Assembly: GCA_002309255.1 (NCBI GenBank) | Contig: DBXI01000057.1 | Coordinates: 13,293-20,467, forward strand | Origin: Bacteroidales bacterium UBA1216 | Lineage (GTDB): Bacteria; Bacteroidota; Bacteroidia; Bacteroidales; Paludibacteraceae | Direction: 5' to 3' | DNA: 7,175 nucleotides | Shown: piece by piece, positions 1 through 5,666 of the stretch | How the letters are laid out: each line of letters starts with the position of its first letter | Numbering within the stretch: position 1 is the stretch's first letter | Notes under the pieces: generated by a model | Told to the model about the DNA's origin: nothing | What the model saw: only the letters and a program-made list of their open reading frames with translations | Database searches by the model: none | Position numbers and translations under genes: made by a program

Positions 1-786
1 AACCGTTTCGAGTTCCGCGCCGTAGGCTCAAGTGCCAACTGTGGTGCAGCTATGCTTGCCCTGAACGCCGCCGTAGCCGAGCAGCTCATGCTCTTCAAGC
101 AGGAGGTGGACAGCCGCATCGAGAAAGGCGAAGCCAAAGAGCGCGTGCTGTTTGACGTTATCAAGAAGTACATCGTTGCCTGCAAGGCTATCCGTTTTGA
201 TGGTAACGGCTACAGCGACGAATGGAAAGCCGAAGCCGAGAAACGCGGTTTGGACTGCGAGACGTCGGTTCCCCTGGTGATAGACCGCTACCTGTCGCCG
301 TCCTCTATCAAGATGTTCCAACTCACAGGCGTGCTCAGCGAAGCCGAACTGCACAGCCGCAGCGAGGTTAAATGGGAAACCTACACCAAAAAACTCCAAA
401 TAGAAAGCCGCGTCATGGGTGACCTCGTCGTCAACCATGTACTGCCGGCTGCCAAACGCTACCAGACTATGTTGCTGCAGAACGTGCTGGCTGTCAAGCA
501 GGTCTTCAGTGCTGACGAGACCGCCTCGCTCAACAAGATGGACTACAGCATCATCCGGCAAATAGAGAATCACTCGGGTGCTATCCTCGACGGCGTAGAG
601 GCGATGACCGAGGCGCGCCACAAGGCCAACCGCCAACCCGACGAACGCAGCAAGGCTATCGCTTACCACGACACCGTGCTACCCCTCATGGCCGACATCC
701 GTGACCACGCCGATGCCCTCGAACTAATCGTCGATGACGAGATGTGGACTCTGCCGAAGTACAGAGAATTGCTGTTTATACATTAA
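1..786 (+). CDS. glnN: Type III glutamine synthetase, C-terminal part (5' end outside window)
   Basis: Glutamine synthetase makes glutamine from glutamate, ammonia and ATP in the cytoplasm. Frame 1 is open from the first base, so the gene starts upstream; 261 codons are visible before TAA at 784-786. The segment begins with NRFEFRAVGSSANCGAAM, the conserved strand and loop of the GSIII catalytic domain. It continues with DRYLSPSSIKMFQLTGVLSEAE and a long helical C-terminal region (KWETYTKKLQIESRVMGD, then NHVLPAAKRYQT) typical of the large GSIII (GlnN) family and absent from the shorter GSI and GSII enzymes. GSIII proteins are about 700-730 residues, so roughly 460 residues are probably missing. 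The protein ends TLPKYRELLFIH, a normal-looking family terminus. The stop codon is followed at once by a repeat element and then dapF on the same strand. The family call is firm; nothing can be said of its promoter. Confidence 0.95.
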   Translation, partial: NRFEFRAVGSSANCGAAMLALNAAVAEQLMLFKQEVDSRIEKGEAKERVLFDVIKKYIVACKAIRFDGNGYSDEWKAEAEKRGLDCETSVPLVIDRYLSPSSIKMFQLTGVLSEAELHSRSEVKWETYTKKLQIESRVMGDLVVNHVLPAAKRYQTMLLQNVLAVKQVFSADETASLNKMDYSIIRQIENHSGAILDGVEAMTEARHKANRQPDERSKAIAYHDTVLPLMADIRDHADALELIVDDEMWTLPKYRELLFIH

Positions 787-866
787 GGATTAGGGGGGAG
801 GGGATTAGCGGAGATGCCACTAACCCACTAACCCACTCACCCGCTAACCCACTAACCCACTAACCC
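787..866 (+). repeat. GGATTAG / ACTAACCC repeat element filling the glnN-dapF gap
   Basis: The element starts at the base after the glnN stop and ends four bases before the dapF ATG. It has two GGATTAG motifs (787-793 and 802-808, 15 nt apart, the second extended to GGATTAGCGG), a G-run (793-803, six G, A, four G), a 7-nt linker and six tandem octamers at 819-866: ACTAACCC, ACTAACCC, ACTCACCC, GCTAACCC, ACTAACCC, ACTAACCC. GGATTAG pairs with CTAACCC except for one A-C mismatch, so the transcript could fold into alternative hairpins. A second copy with the same motif order lies inside glmS at 4121-4179. The octamers place six GGG runs on the - strand. Function is unknown; it might be a dispersed extragenic repeat or an RNA structure between the two genes. 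Confidence 0.9.
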
Positions 867-870
867 GAAC

Positions 871-1635
871 ATGAAGCTCCCATTCATCAAGATGCACGCG
901 CTGGGAAACGACTACGTATATATCGATTGTTTCCAGGTATCTACCGCCAAGTTCATCGACAAGGCGGATCTGCCTGCCTTGGCGCGGCGCATCAGCGACC
1001 GTCACACAGGCGTAGGTGCGGATGGCTTAGTGCTTATCCTGCCCAGCCGTCAGGCAGATGTGCGCATGCGGATGTTCAATGCTGACGGCAGCGAGGCGGA
1101 GATGTGCGGCAACGCAGCGCAATGCATCGCCAAGTATGCGTTCGAGCAAGGGCTGTGCGGCAATCCTATGACCTTGGAGACCCTCGCCGGAATCAAAACA
1201 ATCACCGTTGACGTGACAGAGGAAGGCCGTGTAAACAAGGCGACCGTGAACATGGGCACGACCCTTGGCAATCCGCATGAGGTGTTCTTCGCTGATGATG
1301 CGGATGCCCTTGATGCCGAGTTCGAGCAACTCTGCACCGATGCGCGTTATGCTGATCTCCGTAAGCGCGCGAACATCGAGTGCGCGTATGTGATCAATAC
1401 TAATGAACTGCGCATGCGCGTGTGCGAGCGCGGAACGGGTGAGACGATGGCGTGCGGTACCGGAGCATGTGCGGCAGCCGTGGCGGCGATGGATAAGGGA
1501 CTGACCGGCAAAAGCGTGACCGTGTATCTGCCCGGCGGTGACCTGCTGGTGCAACGGGACGATACTGGCATCATCTACCTGACAGGCGCCGCCACCGAGG
1601 TGTTCCGAGGCGAATATAATTGGGAGGACGAGTGA
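871..1635 (+). CDS. dapF: Diaminopimelate epimerase
   Basis: DapF converts LL-diaminopimelate to meso-diaminopimelate, the precursor of lysine and of the peptidoglycan cross-linking residue. The 254-residue protein is slightly short for a family of about 260-280. Visible family motifs are KMHALGNDYVY (res. 7-17), DRHTGVGADGLVL (43-55), FNADGSEAEMCGN (69-81) with the first catalytic cysteine at Cys79, GNPHEVFF (133-140), and ERGTGETMACGTGAC (186-200) with the second catalytic cysteine at Cys195. Both cysteines of the two-base racemase mechanism are present. After MCGN the usual basic residue of the GxRC/ASRC pattern is Gln (AAQC), a modest departure. ATG at 871 is chosen because the LPFIKMHALGND start fits the family. 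The leader is the repeat array, leaving only GAAC before the ATG and no Shine-Dalgarno site. The TGA stop overlaps the dapL ATG, so the two are very probably translationally coupled. Confidence 0.96.
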   Translation: MKLPFIKMHALGNDYVYIDCFQVSTAKFIDKADLPALARRISDRHTGVGADGLVLILPSRQADVRMRMFNADGSEAEMCGNAAQCIAKYAFEQGLCGNPMTLETLAGIKTITVDVTEEGRVNKATVNMGTTLGNPHEVFFADDADALDAEFEQLCTDARYADLRKRANIECAYVINTNELRMRVCERGTGETMACGTGACAAAVAAMDKGLTGKSVTVYLPGGDLLVQRDDTGIIYLTGAATEVFRGEYNWEDE

Positions 1636-2795
1636 TGAACGTCAACACGCATTTACAGCAGATGAAGAGCGGTTACCTCTTTACGGAGATTGTGAACCGC
1701 ACCAAAGCGTATCAGGAGGAACATCCCGATGCGGAAATCCTGCGTCTCGGAGTAGGAGATATAACCCGACCGCTGCCTGCGCCTATCGTGGAGGCGATGC
1801 ACCGCGCGGTGGAAGAGATGGGGCAGCCCGACACCTTCCGTGGCTATGGGCTGGAGAACGGCTACGCATGGCTCAGGCAGGCTATTCTCGACAACGAATA
1901 TACGCCGCGAGGCATCGACCTGACGCTTGACGAGGTGTTCATCTCTGATGGCGCAGGCAGCGACCTCGGCAACTTGAGCGAACTTTTTGACGTCCGCAAC
2001 ACGGTAGCCGTACTTGACCCGTCTTATCCTGCCTATGAGGACACCACTCTAATGGCTGGCAGACCGATCGTCTTCCTGCCGTGTACAGTGGAGAATAACT
2101 TTGTGCCCGAACTGCCAAAGGTGCGCGTGGATATCATCTATCTGTGCTACCCCAACAACCCGCTCGGCACAGTCCTGACGCGTGAGCAGATGGCACAATG
2201 GGTACGTTATGCCCGAGAGAACAAGAGCATCATAATCTTCGATGCCGCCTACGAAGCGTTCATCCAGTCGCCGGACATCCCGCATTCAATCTATGAGATA
2301 CCCGGCGCGAAAGAGGTCGCCATCGAGGTGTGCAGTTACAGCAAATCGGCCGGCTTCACGGGTGTGCGCTGCGGCTACACCGTCGTACCGAAAGCCACAG
2401 GTCTGCAAGCCATGTGGCTACGTCGCCAGTGTACCAAGTACAACGGCACGTCGTATATCTCCCAACGCGGTGCAATGGCAGCCTACACGCCGGAAGGCAA
2501 AGCTGCTATCCGGACGAACATCACTTATTATCAGCAGACGGCACAACTGCTGCTCAACGGTCTGCGCCAATTGGGATACGAGGCCTATGGCGGTGTGCAT
2601 GCGCCGTACATTTGGTGCCGCGTGCCGCAGGGCTATACCTCGTGGTCGTTCTTCGACCTGCTGCTTGACCGCTGTCAGGTGGTCTGCACACCCGGTGCAG
2701 GTTTCGGTCCATCGGGTGAAGGTTATGTGCGTTTCTCCGCCTTCTCTAAACGTGAAGACTGCATAGAGGCTTTAGAAAGAATGGAACAACTATAA
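1635..2795 (+). CDS. dapL: LL-diaminopimelate aminotransferase
   Basis: DapL is a PLP-dependent class I/II aminotransferase that makes LL-DAP directly from tetrahydrodipicolinate with glutamate as amino donor, bypassing the succinylase or acetylase routes. Family motifs (numbering from ATG 1635, 386 residues) include SGYLFTEIVNRT (12-23), LRLGVGDITRPLP (36-48), GYGLENGYAWLRQAI (70-84), FISDGAGSDLG (102-112), PSYPAYEDT (129-137), PCTVENNF (149-156), YPNNPLGTV (172-180), FDAAYEAFIQ (202-211), then SYSKSAGFTGVR (234-245) with the PLP-binding Lys237. The C-terminal part has APYIWCRVP, SWSFFDLLL, TPGAGFGPSGEGYVRFSAF. The reading frame is also open from a TTG at 1620, but ATG 1635 is preferred: it follows GGGAGG (1622-1627) and overlaps the dapF stop as TGATG. 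The product feeds DapF. DapL rather than DapD/DapC/DapE is common in Bacteroidetes. Confidence 0.96.
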   Translation: MNVNTHLQQMKSGYLFTEIVNRTKAYQEEHPDAEILRLGVGDITRPLPAPIVEAMHRAVEEMGQPDTFRGYGLENGYAWLRQAILDNEYTPRGIDLTLDEVFISDGAGSDLGNLSELFDVRNTVAVLDPSYPAYEDTTLMAGRPIVFLPCTVENNFVPELPKVRVDIIYLCYPNNPLGTVLTREQMAQWVRYARENKSIIIFDAAYEAFIQSPDIPHSIYEIPGAKEVAIEVCSYSKSAGFTGVRCGYTVVPKATGLQAMWLRRQCTKYNGTSYISQRGAMAAYTPEGKAAIRTNITYYQQTAQLLLNGLRQLGYEAYGGVHAPYIWCRVPQGYTSWSFFDLLLDRCQVVCTPGAGFGPSGEGYVRFSAFSKREDCIEALERMEQL

Positions 2796-2835
2796 ATCGT
2801 AAAGAAATCGTAAATCCGTAAAATCGCAAATAATT
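2796..2835 (+). repeat. Short AT-rich direct repeats in dapL-glmS gap
   Basis: The 40-nt gap consists of imperfect direct repeats of about 8-11 nt: AAATCGTAAA at 2794-2803 (overlapping the dapL stop) and again at 2805-2814, then TCCGTAAA (2815-2822) and ATCGCAAA (2823-2830), followed by TAATT before the glmS ATG. No TAnnTTTG promoter and no terminator hairpin is visible, so glmS is likely to be read through from the dap genes. The repeats could be a chance product of low complexity. Confidence 0.65.
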
Positions 2836-4728
2836 ATGTGTGGAATCGTAGGATATATCGGCAAGCGCAAGGCGTACCCGATTCTGATTAAAGGTTTGCA
2901 TCGCCTGGAGTACCGCGGCTACGACAGTGCCGGAGTGGCACTCATCAACCCCGAAGGACAGTTGAACATCTACAAGGCCAAAGGCAAGGTGGCTGCACTC
3001 GAAGCCTTTGCTGCTGATAAGGACATAGAAGGCACGATCGGCATCGCGCACACCCGTTGGGCGACGCATGGCGAGCCGAACACCGTGAACGCGCACCCGC
3101 ACTACTCGGAGAGCGAGCGGCTGGCAATTATCCACAATGGCATCATCGAGAACTACGCTGTGCTCAAAGCCGGACTGATGGAGCAGGGCTATACGTTCAA
3201 GTCCGATACGGACACCGAGGTGCTTGTGCAACTCATCGAATATACACAGATCAACCAACACGTTGATCTGAAGACCGCCGTGCAACTTGCGCTGCAGCAG
3301 GTCATCGGCGCCTACGCCATAGCCGTGCTCGACAAGGATCACCCTGATACACTGATTGCAGCACGTAAGGGTTCACCGCTTGTCGTCGGCATCGGTGAAG
3401 ACGAGTACTTCCTTGCATCCGACGCCACGCCTATCGTTGAATATACGGATAAGGTGATTTACATCGAAGACGAAGAAGTTGTCAGTCTGCAAGTTGGCTG
3501 CGATGTCGATATAACTACTATCAATAACGTAACCAAGACGCCGGAGATAAAGCGGCTGGAGCTGTCATTGAGTCAGTTGGAGAAAGGCGGCTATCCGCAC
3601 TTCATGTTGAAGGAGATCTTTGAGCAGCCGCGTACCTTGACTGACTCGATGCGCGGACGAGTCAACGTCCGTCAGGACAACATCGCCCTCTCCGGATTCA
3701 TCGATAACAAAGACCGATTCCTCAACGCCAAGCGCATCATCATCACAGCCTGCGGCACCTCGTGGCACGCCGGACTAATTGCCATGTATGCCATCGAGGA
3801 GTTTGCGCAGATACCCGTTGAGGTCGAGTACTCCTCGGAGTTCCGCTACCGCAAACCCGTCATCAACAAGGATGATGTGGTTATCGCCATCTCGCAGTCC
3901 GGCGAGACCGCCGACACCCTTGCCGCTATCCAGCTCGCCAAGCAGAAAGGTGCATTCATCTTCTCCATCTGCAACGTGGTAGGCGCATCCATCCCGCGCA
4001 TCTCGGACAGCGGCTGCTACACGCATGTTGGCCCGGAGATAGGCGTGGCATCTACCAAAGCCTTCACGGCGCAAGTGGTGGCACTCACCATGCTCGCACT
4101 CTGCATCGGTCGCGAGAAACGGATTAGGGATGAACGGATTAGCGGCACCACTAACCCACTAACCACTAACCCACTAACCGAAGAACAATTCATCCGAATT
4201 GTTCGCGAACTGGGACAAATCCCTGATAAGATAGAACGAGTATTAGGTCAGAACAAGCGCATCGCGGACTTCGCCAAGACCTTCACTTACGCGCAGAACT
4301 TCATCTATCTCGGTCGAGGGTATAACTTCCCCGTAGCGATGGAGGGTGCGCTCAAACTCAAGGAGATCAGTTACATCCACGCCGAAGGCTATCCTGCCGC
4401 TGAGATGAAGCACGGCCCGATTGCCCTTATCTCGCAGGAGATGCCGGTGGTGGTCGTTGCGCCACGGTGCGGTACCTATGAAAAAGTCGTCTCTAACATC
4501 CAGGAGATCAAAGCGCGCAAAGGTCGCGTCATCGCCGTGGTTACCGAGGGCGACGAGCTCGTCAGCCGCATTGCCGACTACATCATCGAGGTGCCTGAGA
4601 CCGAGGAATGCCTGACGCCGCTCTTGACCGTCATCCCGCTGCAACTGCTTGCCTACCACATCGCTGTGGTCAAGGGCTGCGACGTCGATCAGCCCCGCAA
4701 CCTCGCCAAGTCCGTAACGGTAGAGTAG
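2836..4728 (+). CDS. glmS: Glutamine--fructose-6-phosphate aminotransferase (isomerizing), with repeat-encoded insert
   Basis: GlmS makes glucosamine-6-phosphate from fructose-6-phosphate and glutamine, the entry step to UDP-GlcNAc for peptidoglycan and LPS. The N-terminal glutaminase domain starts MCGIVGYIG, with Cys2 as nucleophile after Met removal, then YRGYDSAG (26-33), HTRWATHGEPN (72-82), HNGIIENY (100-107) and SDTDTE (123-128). The first SIS subdomain has ACGTSWHAG from res. 305 and ISQSGETADT from 352. The second has LGRGYNFPVAMEGALKLKE and AEGYPAAEMKHGP (516-528). The C-terminus DQPRNLAKSVTVE carries the conserved Lys625. At 630 residues it is about 20 longer than the E. coli enzyme (609), and the excess matches the repeat-encoded insert at residues 429-448 between the SIS subdomains. 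All recognisable active-site motifs are intact, so the protein is expected to be active. No glmS ribozyme is possible in the 40-nt upstream gap. Confidence 0.97.
   Translation: MCGIVGYIGKRKAYPILIKGLHRLEYRGYDSAGVALINPEGQLNIYKAKGKVAALEAFAADKDIEGTIGIAHTRWATHGEPNTVNAHPHYSESERLAIIHNGIIENYAVLKAGLMEQGYTFKSDTDTEVLVQLIEYTQINQHVDLKTAVQLALQQVIGAYAIAVLDKDHPDTLIAARKGSPLVVGIGEDEYFLASDATPIVEYTDKVIYIEDEEVVSLQVGCDVDITTINNVTKTPEIKRLELSLSQLEKGGYPHFMLKEIFEQPRTLTDSMRGRVNVRQDNIALSGFIDNKDRFLNAKRIIITACGTSWHAGLIAMYAIEEFAQIPVEVEYSSEFRYRKPVINKDDVVIAISQSGETADTLAAIQLAKQKGAFIFSICNVVGASIPRISDSGCYTHVGPEIGVASTKAFTAQVVALTMLALCIGREKRIRDERISGTTNPLTTNPLTEEQFIRIVRELGQIPDKIERVLGQNKRIADFAKTFTYAQNFIYLGRGYNFPVAMEGALKLKEISYIHAEGYPAAEMKHGPIALISQEMPVVVVAPRCGTYEKVVSNIQEIKARKGRVIAVVTEGDELVSRIADYIIEVPETEECLTPLLTVIPLQLLAYHIAVVKGCDVDQPRNLAKSVTVE
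4120..4179 (+). repeat. In-frame copy of the GGATTAG / ACTAACCC element inside glmS
   Basis: This 60-nt stretch encodes RIRDERISG then TTNPL and TTNPLT (residues 429-448). It has the same order of parts as the intergenic element at 787-866: GGATTAG (4121-4127), an 8-nt spacer, GGATTAGCGG (4136-4145), a short linker and an array of ACTAACC(C) units. The two GGATTAG motifs are 15 nt apart in both copies. Here units alternate 8 and 7 nt (4150-4157, 4158-4164, 4165-4172, 4173-4179), giving a perfect 15-nt repeat in phase with the codons. The insert falls in the linker between the two SIS subdomains, a place where GlmS homologues vary, so it is probably tolerated. Confidence 0.9.
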
Positions 4729-4730
4729 GG

Positions 4731-4758
4731 ATTTGATATTTGAAATTTGACATTTTAA
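4731..4758 (+). repeat. Four 7-nt tandem repeats (ATTTGAN) after glmS
   Basis: Just after the glmS stop come ATTTGAT (4731-4737), ATTTGAA (4738-4744), ATTTGAC (4745-4751) and the degenerate ATTTTAA (4752-4758). The tract is AT-rich and carries no GC-rich hairpin, so it does not look like an intrinsic terminator. It lies upstream of the promoter of the next gene. Its role is unknown. Confidence 0.7.
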
Positions 4759-4774
4759 AATTATTGGCATATCT

Positions 4775-4806
4775 CTTGCAAATGTCAGAAATTTTTCGTA
4801 TCTTTG
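4775..4806 (+). promoter_or_regulatory. Bacteroidetes-type promoter of the methyltransferase gene
   Basis: A -7 box TATCTTTG (4799-4806) matches the Bacteroidetes consensus TAnnTTTG. The -33 element CTTG/TTG ends at 4778, leaving a 20-nt spacer, which is the usual spacing for the primary sigma factor of this phylum. Transcription would start around 4812-4815, giving a leader of some 25-30 nt before the ATG at 4840. This is the only good match seen in the gene gaps, so the methyltransferase and possibly gdhA appear to form a separate transcription unit from the glnN-glmS group. Confidence 0.8.
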
Positions 4807-4818
4807 CAGCCGCAAAGA
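4801..4818 (+). promoter_or_regulatory. 7-bp perfect inverted repeat overlapping the -7 box and start site
   Basis: TCTTTGC (4801-4807) and GCAAAGA (4812-4818) are perfect inverted copies around a 4-nt loop AGCC. The left arm is most of the -7 box; the right arm covers the predicted transcription start. As DNA it could be an operator for a dimeric regulator. As RNA only the right arm would be transcribed from this promoter, so a hairpin would form only in read-through transcripts from glmS. No specific regulator can be named. Confidence 0.6.
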
Positions 4819-4839
4819 TTATGACAAAACAAAGAGACT

Positions 4840-5628
4840 ATGATACAGAAACGAAACTACGATACAAAGCGGCCGCCGGAGAAGGAGATGATTTTCGGTA
4901 TACGCGCTGTGATTGAGGCAATAGATGCCGGCAAGACGCTCAATAAGGTGCTTATCCGCCGTGATATGTCGTCCGCCATCGGACGCGAACTGCTGGACAA
5001 ACTACGTGACACACCCACCACCGTGCAGCGTGTGCCGGTGGAGAAACTCAATCAGTTCACCGATAAGAACCATCAAGGTGTGATAGCATTTCTCTCGCCG
5101 GTGGAGTTCACGCCGCTGGAGTCGCTCGTGCCGATGCTGTTCGAGCAGGGCAAGGTGCCCTTCCTAATGGTGCTGGACGGCATAACCGATGTGCGGAACT
5201 TCGGCGCAATAGCCCGAACCTGCGAGTGCGCAGGCGTGGATGGCATCATCATAGCTGCCCGCAGCGGCGTTGCCATCAACGGTGATGCCATCAAGACCTC
5301 CGCAGGCGCGCTACACACCCTGCCGGTATGCAAGGTCGCTAACATGCAGAACGCCCTGACCTTCCTGCGCGAATCGGGTCTGCGCATCGTGGCAGCCACC
5401 GAGCACTCGACGAAGAACTACACCGAGGTCAATATGCGCGAACCGTTGGCGATCATCATGGGAAGCGAGGATATAGGTATCTATCCGGCTAACCTTGACC
5501 TCGCCACCGACAAGGTGCGCATCCCCATGCTCGGCAAACTCGAATCGCTCAACGTCAGCGTAGCCGCCGGCGTGATGATCTACGAGGCGGTAAGGCAGAG
5601 GATGGAAGGAGAAAAAATTGAAAATTAA
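4840..5628 (+). CDS. rlmB: TrmH/SpoU-family 23S rRNA (guanosine-2'-O)-methyltransferase, RlmB-like
   Basis: Members of this family transfer a methyl group from SAM to a ribose 2'-OH using a trefoil-knot (SPOUT) fold; RlmB modifies G2251 of 23S rRNA in E. coli. The 262-residue protein has an N-terminal SpoU substrate-binding domain (EMIFGIRAVIEAIDAG, 16-31; HQGVIAFLSPVEF, 78-90) and a C-terminal knot. The three SPOUT motifs are TDVRNFGAIARTCECAGVDG (116-135, with Asn120 and Arg126), IIMGSEDIGI (205-214) and IPMLGKLESLNVSVAAGVMI (228-247, with Asn238). The exact target base is inferred from family resemblance; TrmH or another 2'-O site cannot be excluded. ATG 4840 lies about 27 nt after the predicted transcription start. 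ATG 4888 (Met17) is a possible shorter start preceded by GGAGAAGGAG. The last residues KIEN and the stop are written by a 14-nt tandem repeat. Confidence 0.92.
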   Translation: MIQKRNYDTKRPPEKEMIFGIRAVIEAIDAGKTLNKVLIRRDMSSAIGRELLDKLRDTPTTVQRVPVEKLNQFTDKNHQGVIAFLSPVEFTPLESLVPMLFEQGKVPFLMVLDGITDVRNFGAIARTCECAGVDGIIIAARSGVAINGDAIKTSAGALHTLPVCKVANMQNALTFLRESGLRIVAATEHSTKNYTEVNMREPLAIIMGSEDIGIYPANLDLATDKVRIPMLGKLESLNVSVAAGVMIYEAVRQRMEGEKIEN

Positions 5629-5662
5629 GAATTGAAAATTAAGAATTAAAAATTTTAGAATT
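5617..5662 (+). repeat. 14-nt AT-rich tandem repeat spanning the rlmB stop and the gap to gdhA
   Basis: ATTGAAAATTAAGA occurs twice without change (5617-5630 and 5631-5644), followed by a diverged third unit starting ATTAAAAATTTTAGA (5645-5659) and the ATT of a fourth. The first unit encodes the end of the methyltransferase, including its TAA stop. The tract leaves only four bases before the gdhA ATG. No TAnnTTTG promoter or terminator is seen, so gdhA may be co-transcribed with the upstream gene. Similar GAAAATTAAGAATT-like tracts are, from general memory, common in Bacteroidales gene gaps. Confidence 0.85.
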
Positions 5663-5666
5663 AACT

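Noticed and set aside
28..669. 213-codon open frame on the - strand opposite glnN
   Set aside because: The + strand encodes a clear glutamine synthetase here; the antisense product has no family features.
819..866. CRISPR array
   Set aside because: Units are 8 nt and contiguous, with no 20-40-nt repeat/spacer alternation and no cas gene.
819..866. True telomere or linear replicon end
   Set aside because: The array resembles telomeric DNA but is only six units long, sits between two housekeeping genes, and has a sister copy inside glmS.
2242..2766. 174-codon + strand frame inside dapL
   Set aside because: It is an out-of-frame Arg/Ser/Pro-rich shadow of dapL, typical of GC-rich coding DNA.
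2796..2835. glmS ribozyme-riboswitch upstream of glmS
   Set aside because: The gap is only 40 nt of AT-rich repeats, far too short for the ribozyme, and the sequence before it is dapL coding DNA.
2746..3342. 198-codon open frame on the - strand over the dapL end and glmS start
   Set aside because: It overlaps two confidently identified genes and the repeat gap between them, with no promoter or homology sign.
4120..4179. Frameshift or assembly error in glmS
   Set aside because: The reading frame continues cleanly on both sides into conserved SIS motifs and the insert length is a multiple of three.
4870..4877. GCGGCCGC palindrome as a regulatory site
   Set aside because: It falls within the coding region of the methyltransferase N-terminus and is a common chance palindrome in GC-rich DNA.
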